Below, piece after piece: positions 35,747 to 43,542 of a DNA stretch of 64,000 nucleotides (position 1 is its first letter; the number at the start of each line of letters is the position of its first letter). The notes beneath the pieces are model-generated. The model was given only the letters and a program-made list of their open reading frames with translations. It searched no databases and was not told the DNA's origin. Location of the stretch: positions 1-64,000 of the forward strand of contig NZ_JBIRCY010000035.1 in NCBI RefSeq assembly GCF_044326205.1. Direction: 5' to 3'. Position numbers and translations under genes: made by a program. Origin of the DNA: Kumtagia sp044326205. GTDB lineage: Bacteria > Pseudomonadota > Alphaproteobacteria > Rhizobiales > Rhizobiaceae.

Positions 35747-37731
35747 TCGTCGAGACCGGACATTTCGCGCTGGTGCTGGCCCTGGCCCTTGCGCTGGTGC
35801 AGTCGCTGGTGCCGCTGATTGGTGCGCGAACTGGTGATTCCAGGCTGATGGCGGTCGGTGGGCCGGTGGCGGTCGCGGGCTTCGCGCTTACCGGCATCGC
35901 CTTCGCGGCGCTCACCATGGCCTACGTCCAGTCGGATTTCTCGGTCGCAAATGTCTGGGAGAATTCGCATTCGCTGAAGCCGATGCTCTACAAGGTGACC
36001 GGCGTCTGGGGGAACCATGAAGGTTCCATGCTGCTCTGGGTGCTGATCCTCACCTTCTTCGGCGCACTGGTCGCAGTATTCGGCGGCAATCTGCCGGCGA
36101 CGCTGCGCGCCAACGTGCTCGCCGTGCAGGGATGGATCGGCGCGGCGTTCCTGCTGTTCGTTTTGACGACCTCCAATCCGTTCATCCGCATCGAGCCGGC
36201 GCCTTTCGAAGGCCGCGACCTCAATCCGATCCTTCAGGACATCGGTCTCGCCGTTCATCCGCCGCTGCTCTATCTCGGCTATGTAGGCTTCTCGGTCTGC
36301 TTCTCCTTCGCCGTCGCGGCGCTGATCGACGGCCGCATCGACGCCGCCTGGGCGCGCTGGGTGCGGCCGTGGACGCTGGCGGCCTGGATGTTCCTGACCG
36401 GCGGCATCGCGATGGGCTCCTACTGGGCCTACTACGAGCTTGGCTGGGGTGGGTTCTGGTTCTGGGACCCGGTCGAGAATGCTTCCTTCATGCCGTGGCT
36501 GGCGGGCACCGCGCTGCTGCATTCGGCGATCGTCATGGAAAAACGCTCGGCGCTGAAGATCTGGACGATCCTGCTTGCCATCCTGACGTTTTCCCTGTCG
36601 CTACTCGGCACTTTCCTAGTCCGCTCCGGCGTCTTGACCTCGGTGCACGCCTTCGCCACCGATCCGACGCGCGGCATCTTCATCCTCGCGATCCTCATGA
36701 TTTTTATAGGCGGTTCGCTGTCGCTATTCGCGCTGCGCGCCGGCAGCCTCTCCGCAGGCGGCCTGTTCAGCCCGATCTCGCGCGAGGGTGCGCTCGTCCT
36801 CAACAACCTCTTTCTCACCACCGCAGCGGCGACCGTGCTGGTCGGCACGCTCTATCCGCTGGTGATCGAAGCAGTGTCCGGTGACAAGATCTCGGTCGGC
36901 GCGCCGTTCTTCAATCTCACCTTTGGCCCGCTGATGCTGCCGCTGCTGCTGCTCATTCCGTTCGGGCCACTGCTCGCCTGGAAGCGCGGCGATCTCTACG
37001 CGGTGGCGCAAAGGCTGATGGCAGCCTTCGGAGGCGCGCTGCTGGCGGTTCTTGCAACTCTGCTGCTAGTCAATGGAGCAAGCGTCTTCGCCGCGCTCGG
37101 CGTTGGCCTGGCCTTCTGGATGATCCTTGGCGCGTTGACGGATATCGCCCAGAAATCGGCGCTTGGGGCGGTCGATTTGAAGGTATCGGCGCGGCGGTTC
37201 GCCGGTTTGCCACGCTCCGTCTTTGGGACCGCGATGGCGCATCTTGGCATGGGGCTGACGATGCTCGGCATCGTCGCAACCCTGTCGTTCGGGGCCGAAC
37301 ACATCACCACCATGAAACCCGGCGAGACGACGGACATTGCCGGCAAGACGCTGCGTTTCGAGGGCGTGGCGCCGGTGCAGGGACCGAATTATACTGAGAC
37401 CCGCGCACGTTTCGCGCTGATCGCCGCCGATGGAAGGCAGCAGGGCGAAGTGACTTCGGCCAAGCGCCTCTATACGGCGCGGCAAATGCCGACTACGGAG
37501 GCGGGCATCCTGACCGTCGGCTTCAGCCAGCTCTACGTGTCGCTTGGCGATCCGACAGCCGACGGCGGCATCGTCGTCCGCATCTGGTGGAAGCCGCTTG
37601 TCACGCTCATCTGGCTGGGTGGCCTGGTCATGATGGCCGCGGGCGCGGTTTCGCTGAGCGATCGCCGGCTGCGCGTCGGGGCGCCGGCCAAACGCGCCAA
37701 GACCGCGAGTCCGGTCGGAGCCGGAGCGTGA
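35743..37731 (+). CDS. ccmF: Cytochrome c haem lyase subunit CcmF (CycK)
   Basis: A 662-residue multi-helix membrane protein that attaches haem to apocytochrome c. The tryptophan-rich WWD motif is GWGGFWFWDPVENASFMPWL. Conserved histidines flank it. Translationally coupled on both sides (ATGA at the start, GTGA at the end). Confidence 0.96.
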   Translation: MIVETGHFALVLALALALVQSLVPLIGARTGDSRLMAVGGPVAVAGFALTGIAFAALTMAYVQSDFSVANVWENSHSLKPMLYKVTGVWGNHEGSMLLWVLILTFFGALVAVFGGNLPATLRANVLAVQGWIGAAFLLFVLTTSNPFIRIEPAPFEGRDLNPILQDIGLAVHPPLLYLGYVGFSVCFSFAVAALIDGRIDAAWARWVRPWTLAAWMFLTGGIAMGSYWAYYELGWGGFWFWDPVENASFMPWLAGTALLHSAIVMEKRSALKIWTILLAILTFSLSLLGTFLVRSGVLTSVHAFATDPTRGIFILAILMIFIGGSLSLFALRAGSLSAGGLFSPISREGALVLNNLFLTTAAATVLVGTLYPLVIEAVSGDKISVGAPFFNLTFGPLMLPLLLLIPFGPLLAWKRGDLYAVAQRLMAAFGGALLAVLATLLLVNGASVFAALGVGLAFWMILGALTDIAQKSALGAVDLKVSARRFAGLPRSVFGTAMAHLGMGLTMLGIVATLSFGAEHITTMKPGETTDIAGKTLRFEGVAPVQGPNYTETRARFALIAADGRQQGEVTSAKRLYTARQMPTTEAGILTVGFSQLYVSLGDPTADGGIVVRIWWKPLVTLIWLGGLVMMAAGAVSLSDRRLRVGAPAKRAKTASPVGAGA

Positions 37732-38219
37732 TCCGTTTGCGCGCTGCCTTTGTGGCGCTGGTTTTGACCCTGGCCACAGCCGGCATCACGCCGGTTCTGG
37801 CGGTGCAGCCCGGTGAGATGCTGGCCGATCCGGCGCTGGAAACGCGTGCGCGAACCCTTTCGGCGGAATTGCGCTGCATGGTCTGCCAGAACCAGTCGAT
37901 TGACGATTCCGACGCCGAACTTGCGCACGATCTGCGCGTGCTGGTGCGCGAGCGGCTGGCGGCGGGTGATACGGATACGCAAGTGCTCGACTTCGTCGTG
38001 GCCCGCTATGGCGAGTTCGTGCTGCTGAAGCCGCGCTTCAGCGCCCGCAACGCGCTGCTTTGGGGAACGCCGGTCGTGATCCTGGCTCTTGGCGGGTTGT
38101 TTGCGTTGGTCTCCGCCCGATCGAAGCGCCGGACCGAGACGGCTCTCTCGGACGAGGAAAAGGCAGCGCTCGGCCGCATCCTCGGAGAGGGTGGCAGCGG
38201 CCAAGGCGGCGGCGCGTAG
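37728..38219 (+). CDS. ccmH: Cytochrome c maturation protein CcmH (CycL)
   Basis: A 163-residue thiol-redox protein that reduces apocytochrome c. Signal peptide at 1-25, redox motif LRCMVCQN near residue 50, and a C-terminal membrane helix (about 108-128). The GTG start overlaps the ccmF stop. ccmG and ccmABCD are not in the window, as is usual in rhizobia. Confidence 0.94.
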   Translation: MIRLRAAFVALVLTLATAGITPVLAVQPGEMLADPALETRARTLSAELRCMVCQNQSIDDSDAELAHDLRVLVRERLAAGDTDTQVLDFVVARYGEFVLLKPRFSARNALLWGTPVVILALGGLFALVSARSKRRTETALSDEEKAALGRILGEGGSGQGGGA

Positions 38220-38267
38220 CGGCCGTCCCCGTCACGAATTGCCGAAAGACTGACCGTCTAGGCACGA

Positions 38268-39467
38268 TCAAGCGCCCGCCGACGTCCGCAACTCGAACAC
38301 CGTGTGCTGTTCTGCAAAACCCTTGAGCGTATGACGGCCGAGGTCGCGGACCATGTCCGCCGGCAGCAGCGCCGCAGCCTCCTCAGAACACACGGCTTGC
38401 TTGTCCAATTGCTTGCTGATGCCTTCCAGCCGGCTGACGTAATTCACGGTCGGGCCCACCACCGTGAAATCCAGCCGGTCGCGGCTGCCGATGTTGCCGT
38501 AGACGACCGGCCCGACATGCATTGCCGCCACGAAGGGCGTTTCGGCAAGGCTGGTATCGCCGAAGGCTCGCGAGACGCTGCGGGCGGCACGCAGGCAAGC
38601 GTCCTTGCGTCCCGAATCCCTTGCGGGGAAGACCGACAGCACACCGTCGCCGATGAATTTGAGCACGTCGCCGCCCTCGGCCCGGACCGAATCGACCACC
38701 ACCTCGAAATAGGCTCCCAGGCGGTCCAGCAACGCGTCGGGGGCGAGCCGCTCCGACTGCCCGGTGAAATCGCGCATGTCGGTCACCAACACTGCGGCCT
38801 CTGCCTCGGTCATGTGGCCACGTTGAAAATTGCCCTTGGCGACACGGCTTGCGGGGCCGACGCCGAGATAGACCTCCAGCAGGCTTTCCATCGAGTGGCG
38901 CATCGCCGCCGGCTCAAGAGCGGCGGCGATGGCCGGCGCCAGCCCTTCGATCAGCGCGATGTCGCGGGCGACGAAACCGCCGGGCCGGTCCGTGGTGAAT
39001 GCGCCGGCCTGGACCGAGCCATCGCCATATTCCAGCGGGATCGCCAGGTAATCGGTGCTGCCGGTCGCTGCCTGTTCGAAAAGGACCGGATGATCGTGAC
39101 CTTCTCTCAGATTCTCCAACGACTCGTGAAAACTCGTCCTGGTGACGATGACGTGCTCGAACGGGCTCCCGCGATACGAATCGGTCGAGAGCATGCTGCG
39201 CGGCACCGTGTAGCGTTCCGCACCGCCGTCACGGGTCCAGATCACGCCCCAGGCGCCGATCATCGGATTGGCGACGCGCTGGCCTATGCGCACGCGCCAC
39301 AGCGGCACGCCGGCGGCCACGAGGCGGTCAATCAAGCCAGCGACGATCTCCTTGGGCGGGCTGGCTTTCCGGGCGGGTCCGATCAGCCATGCCGTGATGT
39401 CGGTGACAGACTTTGCGACGTCCATCGGTCCTGAGGATTCGGCATCGGGGAGTTGCGGGCTCGACAT
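38268..39467 (-). CDS. Class III adenylate/guanylate cyclase domain protein
   Basis: A 399-residue, probably soluble cyclase. The N-terminal 200 residues resemble a GAF-like sensor. The C-terminal catalytic domain shows metal-binding aspartates in VLVTDMRDFTGQSE and FIGDGVLSVFPA, a substrate lysine in VLKFIGDG, and the DFTVVGPTVNYVSRLEG segment with the transition-state asparagine and arginine. It is probably active and makes cAMP; the LDFT aspartate suits adenine. ATG 39467 follows AAGGTG. It is convergent with ccmH and divergent from degP. Rhizobia have many such cyclases. Confidence 0.85.
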   Translation of the reverse strand: MSSPQLPDAESSGPMDVAKSVTDITAWLIGPARKASPPKEIVAGLIDRLVAAGVPLWRVRIGQRVANPMIGAWGVIWTRDGGAERYTVPRSMLSTDSYRGSPFEHVIVTRTSFHESLENLREGHDHPVLFEQAATGSTDYLAIPLEYGDGSVQAGAFTTDRPGGFVARDIALIEGLAPAIAAALEPAAMRHSMESLLEVYLGVGPASRVAKGNFQRGHMTEAEAAVLVTDMRDFTGQSERLAPDALLDRLGAYFEVVVDSVRAEGGDVLKFIGDGVLSVFPARDSGRKDACLRAARSVSRAFGDTSLAETPFVAAMHVGPVVYGNIGSRDRLDFTVVGPTVNYVSRLEGISKQLDKQAVCSEEAAALLPADMVRDLGRHTLKGFAEQHTVFELRTSAGA

Positions 39468-39550
39468 GGCGCGCACCTTAAGCCGCGACCTCGCGATGGG
39501 AAAGCGGCCGGGGATCGATGTCGCCCCGAAATGGTCGCACGATCGCCGCC

Positions 39551-39598
39551 AACATTACCAAGATTTCATTCCCCGGAAATGGCTCCGTAATGTTCCGG
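39551..39598. promoter_or_regulatory. Nested inverted repeats in the degP upstream region
   Basis: AACATTAC (39551-39558) pairs with GTAATGTT (39587-39594), and CCGGAA (39573-39578) with TTCCGG (39593-39598). Four CATTNCC-like half-sites occur on the two strands. The cluster lies 64 bases before degP and between divergent genes, a good place for a response regulator. Confidence 0.4.
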
Positions 39599-39661
39599 CT
39601 CCTATCTCTGTCAGCACCGGATGCCGCCCAAGACGCATCCCGTTGAAGAGGAATAGAAGCC

Positions 39662-41200
39662 ATGAGCACCCCCACCAACACCATTTCCCGGACACGTGCG
39701 CGCCTGCTGGCCGCCGTCGCTTCCGTTGCAATCGCCGGCGCGATCGGATTCGGCGCCGTCACGACTGGCACCGCCCCGGTGCTCGCCGATGCTGTCCGCG
39801 TCCAGGCGCCGCAGGTCCCGAGCTTTGCCGACGTCGTCGACAAGGTTTCGCCGGCCGTCGTCAGCGTCCAGGTCAAGGCCAAGATCCAGCCCGCCTCCGA
39901 CAATGGCGGCGACGACATGTTCCAGGGTGGTCCAGGCTTCGACCAGCTTCCCGACAATAGCCCGCTCAAGCGCTTCTTCCGCGAATTCCGTGGCGATGGC
40001 GATCAGGGCGGCCGCTGGCAGCAGCACCGCAGCGACCGTCCCGAGCGTCCGCGCCCCGTCGCGCAGGGTTCCGGCTTCTTCATCTCCGAGGACGGCTATC
40101 TGGTCACCAACAATCACGTCGTCGAGGGCGGCTCTGCCTTCACCGTGGTGATGGACAATGGTGACGAGCTCGACGCCAAGCTGATCGGCACCGATCCGCG
40201 CACCGACCTGGCCGTGCTGAAGGTCGACGACAGCCGCAAGTTCACCTATGTCGACTTCGCCGATGACAGCAAGGTCCGCGTCGGCGACTGGGTCGTGGCC
40301 GTTGGCAACCCGTTCGGCCTCGGCGGCACCGTGACCTCCGGTATCGTTTCGGCGCGTGGCCGTGACATCGGCGCCGGTCCGTATGATGACTTCCTGCAGA
40401 TCGACGCAGCCGTCAACCGTGGCAATTCCGGTGGCCCGGCGTTCAACCTGAGCGGCGAGGTCGTCGGCATCAACACCGCCATCTTCTCGCCTTCGGGCGG
40501 CAATGTCGGCATCGCCTTCGCCATCCCGGCCTCCACCGCCAAGCAGGTGGTGCAGACCCTGATGAAGGACGGCAGCGTGTCGCGCGGCTGGCTCGGCGTC
40601 GAGATCCAGCCGGTCAACAAGGACATCGCCGACTCGATCGGCCTGCAGGATGCCAAGGGCGCGATCGTGTCCCAGGCGCAGGAAGGCAGCCCGGCGCTGA
40701 AGGCCGGCATCAAGGCGGGTGACGTCATCACCGCCGTCGACGGCAAGGAAGTCGATTCGCCGCGTGAGCTGGCCCGTGCGGTCGGCGCCATCCAGCCCGG
40801 CAAGTCGGTGGAAGTCACCGTCTGGCGCGGCGGCAAGTCGGAGACCCTGAATCTGGAACTCGGCACGCTGCCGAGCCCCGACAAGCAGGCTTCGAACGAT
40901 CAGGACAAGCAGCAGCAGGCCGAGCCTTCCTCGCTTGCCGATCTCGGCCTGACGGTCACGCCGTCGGAGGATGGCAAGGGCCTGGTGGTCACCGATGTCG
41001 ATCCTGACAGCGATGCCGCCGACCGTGGCATCCAGGCCGGCGACGTGATCGTCTCGATCAACTCGCGCGACGTGAAGGGCGCCAAGGACGTCACCACCGC
41101 GATGAGCGACGCCGAGAAGGCCGGCCGCAAGGCGGTTCTCATCCAGATCACCCGCGACGACAACAGCCGCTTCGTGGCCCTGCCGATCGGCCGCGGCTGA
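39662..41200 (+). CDS. degP: Periplasmic serine protease DegP/HtrA (Do family)
   Basis: A 512-residue envelope protease/chaperone. Signal-anchor at 14-42. The trypsin-like domain has His152 (NNHVVEGG), Asp182 (TDLAVLKVD) and Ser256 (VNRGNSGGPAFN). Two PDZ domains follow (about 285-375 and 415-505), joined by a polar linker. A two-component pair follows, as in Sinorhizobium, where the system may respond to envelope stress. A short hairpin overlaps the stop codon. Confidence 0.95.
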   Translation: MSTPTNTISRTRARLLAAVASVAIAGAIGFGAVTTGTAPVLADAVRVQAPQVPSFADVVDKVSPAVVSVQVKAKIQPASDNGGDDMFQGGPGFDQLPDNSPLKRFFREFRGDGDQGGRWQQHRSDRPERPRPVAQGSGFFISEDGYLVTNNHVVEGGSAFTVVMDNGDELDAKLIGTDPRTDLAVLKVDDSRKFTYVDFADDSKVRVGDWVVAVGNPFGLGGTVTSGIVSARGRDIGAGPYDDFLQIDAAVNRGNSGGPAFNLSGEVVGINTAIFSPSGGNVGIAFAIPASTAKQVVQTLMKDGSVSRGWLGVEIQPVNKDIADSIGLQDAKGAIVSQAQEGSPALKAGIKAGDVITAVDGKEVDSPRELARAVGAIQPGKSVEVTVWRGGKSETLNLELGTLPSPDKQASNDQDKQQQAEPSSLADLGLTVTPSEDGKGLVVTDVDPDSDAADRGIQAGDVIVSINSRDVKGAKDVTTAMSDAEKAGRKAVLIQITRDDNSRFVALPIGRG

Positions 41201-41211
41201 CGTCCGCGGCC
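41189..41211 (+). terminator. Hairpin overlapping the degP stop codon
   Basis: GGCCGCGG and CCGCGGCC form an 8-bp perfect stem with a 7-base loop containing the TGA. No T-run follows, so termination would be weak. Confidence 0.35.
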
Positions 41212-41365
41212 TGCCAAGTCCCGGCGCCTTGCCTCAACACCCCCGAACGGGGCGCCGCGGACCTTGAACCGGTCCCAGTTGTCAGTCTTTGAAGGATCGG
41301 TTCGGGCGGCAGCAGCTCCCATCGGTTGCTGCCGCACTCTCCACCCAATTCAGGGAGGAACACCG

Positions 41366-42088
41366 ATGAACATCGTCCCAGCAGGCCAGCTCGAATTCGC
41401 ATATGATGATCCGATGAAGATTCTGGTCATTGAAGACGATCGCGAGGCGGCCGATTACCTGCAGAAGGCGCTCTCCGAAGCTGGCCATACGGTCCACGTC
41501 GCCGGTGACGGCGACGCCGGCTACACGCTGGCCGACACCGGCGACTACGACGTGATGGTGGTCGACCGCATGCTGCCTCGCCGTGACGGCCTGTCCGTCA
41601 TCGCAGGCCTGCGTGCCCACGGCAACGCCACGCCGGTGCTGATCCTGTCGGCGCTCGGCGAGGTGGACGACCGGGTCACTGGCCTCAGGGCGGGTGGCGA
41701 CGACTATCTGACAAAACCCTACGCCTTCACCGAACTGCTGGCCCGCATCGAGGTGCTGTGCCGCCGCGCCAATTTCAAGGACGCGGAGACGCTCTACCGT
41801 GTCGGCGACCTCGAACTCGACCGCCTGTCGCACACCGTGCGCCGCGCCGGCCGCGAGATCGTCCTTCAGCCGCGCGAGTTCAAGCTGCTCGAATATCTGA
41901 TGCGCCATGCCGCCCAGGTGGTGACGCGCACCATGCTGCTCGAAAACGTCTGGGACTATCACTTCGATCCGCAGACCAACGTCATCGACGTCCATGTCTC
42001 GCGGCTGCGCTCGAAGATCGAGAAGGGTTTTGACAGCCCGATCCTGCATACGGTGCGCGGCGCGGGCTACATGCTCAAGGCCGGGTAG
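41366..42088 (+). CDS. OmpR-family response regulator
   Basis: A 240-residue regulator: receiver with phospho-acceptor Asp67 in VMVVDRML, and a winged-helix DNA-binding domain in the C-terminal half (QPREFKLLEYLMRHA). A strong GGGAGGA before ATG 41366 sets the start, giving a 16-residue extension before MKILVIEDD; ATG 41414 would be the usual family start. It pairs with the kinase that begins eight bases after its stop. Targets unknown; the repeats before degP are a candidate. Confidence 0.88.
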   Translation: MNIVPAGQLEFAYDDPMKILVIEDDREAADYLQKALSEAGHTVHVAGDGDAGYTLADTGDYDVMVVDRMLPRRDGLSVIAGLRAHGNATPVLILSALGEVDDRVTGLRAGGDDYLTKPYAFTELLARIEVLCRRANFKDAETLYRVGDLELDRLSHTVRRAGREIVLQPREFKLLEYLMRHAAQVVTRTMLLENVWDYHFDPQTNVIDVHVSRLRSKIEKGFDSPILHTVRGAGYMLKAG

Positions 42089-42096
42089 ACCGACGC

Positions 42097-43542
42097 ATGC
42101 GGCTGCCGGCCAGCTTCAGGACGACCGCCGCGCGCCTCTCGGCGCTTTATCTCCTGCTTTTCGGCATTTGCGCGATCGGCCTCGTCTTCTACATGACCGC
42201 GCTCTCCGTGCGGATGCTGACCTCGCAGACGCAGGACACCATCAACGAGGAGGTCGTCGGCCTCGCCAACGCCTACCAGCGTGGCGGACTGCCGCTGCTG
42301 GTGCGCACCATCGAGCGCCGCTCGCGCCAGCCGGGCGCCAACCTCTATCTCATCGCCGACGCCAACGGCCGCATCCTGTCGGGCAACGTCGAGAGCCTGG
42401 AGCCCGGTGTGCTGGACGTCGAGGGCTGGACCGGGCGGCCCTTCTCCTATCAGCGTTTTGGCGACAGCAGCGCCGAACGCCGCGTCCGCGCCCTAGCCGA
42501 TCCCGATGCGCCGCAGATCGAATCCGAGACGCGGCATGCGGCGATCGCGCTGGTGCTGCGGCTCCCCAACCAGATGATCGTGCTGGTCGGCCGCGACCTC
42601 GGCGAGCCTGAGCGCTTTCGCGTCGTGGTGCGCCAGTCGCTCGTCGCCGCACTCGGCGTCATGGCGGTCGGCGGGCTGCTGATCTGGTTCTTCGTCGGCC
42701 GCCACGCGCTGAAGCGCATCGACAGCGTGTCCGAGGCCAGCCGCCGCATCATGGGCGGCGATCTCACTGGCCGACTGCCGATCAGCGGGGCAGGGGACGA
42801 GTTCGACCGCCTGTCGGAAAACCTCAACGCCATGCTGGCCCGCATCGCCGACCTGAACGAAGGCCTGAAGCAGGTCTCCGACAACATCGCCCACGACCTC
42901 AAGACCCCGCTGACCCGCCTGCGCAACCGTGCCGAGGCCGCGCTCGGCAAGCGGGAGGGCGGCGACTATCGCGAGGCGCTGGAAGCCACCATTGCCGAGT
43001 CCGACCAGTTGATCCGCACCTTCAACGCGATCCTGATGATCTCCAGGCTGGAGGCGGGCTATTCGGCCGAATCGACGTCCAGGGTCGATCTGACGGAGGT
43101 CGTGCGGGACGTCGTCGAACTGTACGAGCCCGCCGCCGAGGAGTTGGGCGTGACGCTCGAAACCAACGTTCCGCAGGGCGTCATGGTCGACGGCAATCGC
43201 GAACTGATCGCGCAGTCCGTGTCGAACATCGTCGACAACGCCATAAAATATTCCGCGGACGGCAACGCGGCGCCGAAGGTCTTGGTCCGCCTGGAGAGCC
43301 GGGCCGGCGACGTCAGTCTCCGCGTTTCGGACAACGGCCCCGGCATTCCCGACGACGAGGACCGCAAGCGCGCGACCGAACGTTTCGTGCGCCTCGAACG
43401 CAGCCGATCTCAGCCCGGTTCGGGCCTGGGTTTAAGCCTCGCGAAGGCTGTGATGAAATTCCACGGCGGCCGGCTTGATCTTGAGCCCGCCAATCCCGGA
43501 CTATCCGTCCTCATGAGCTTTCCGCGCAAGGAGGACGGATAG
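42097..43542 (+). CDS. Sensor histidine kinase paired with the regulator at 41366
   Basis: A 481-residue kinase with helices at about 13-35 and 183-201, a periplasmic sensor between them, a HAMP domain, His266 in SDNIAHDLKTPLTRL, an N-box (SNIVDNAIKYS) and SDNGPGIPDDED. The gene runs directly into glnE (adjacent stop and start). Domain order resembles CusS-like kinases, but no metal genes are near. Confidence 0.87.
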   Translation: MRLPASFRTTAARLSALYLLLFGICAIGLVFYMTALSVRMLTSQTQDTINEEVVGLANAYQRGGLPLLVRTIERRSRQPGANLYLIADANGRILSGNVESLEPGVLDVEGWTGRPFSYQRFGDSSAERRVRALADPDAPQIESETRHAAIALVLRLPNQMIVLVGRDLGEPERFRVVVRQSLVAALGVMAVGGLLIWFFVGRHALKRIDSVSEASRRIMGGDLTGRLPISGAGDEFDRLSENLNAMLARIADLNEGLKQVSDNIAHDLKTPLTRLRNRAEAALGKREGGDYREALEATIAESDQLIRTFNAILMISRLEAGYSAESTSRVDLTEVVRDVVELYEPAAEELGVTLETNVPQGVMVDGNRELIAQSVSNIVDNAIKYSADGNAAPKVLVRLESRAGDVSLRVSDNGPGIPDDEDRKRATERFVRLERSRSQPGSGLGLSLAKAVMKFHGGRLDLEPANPGLSVLMSFPRKEDG

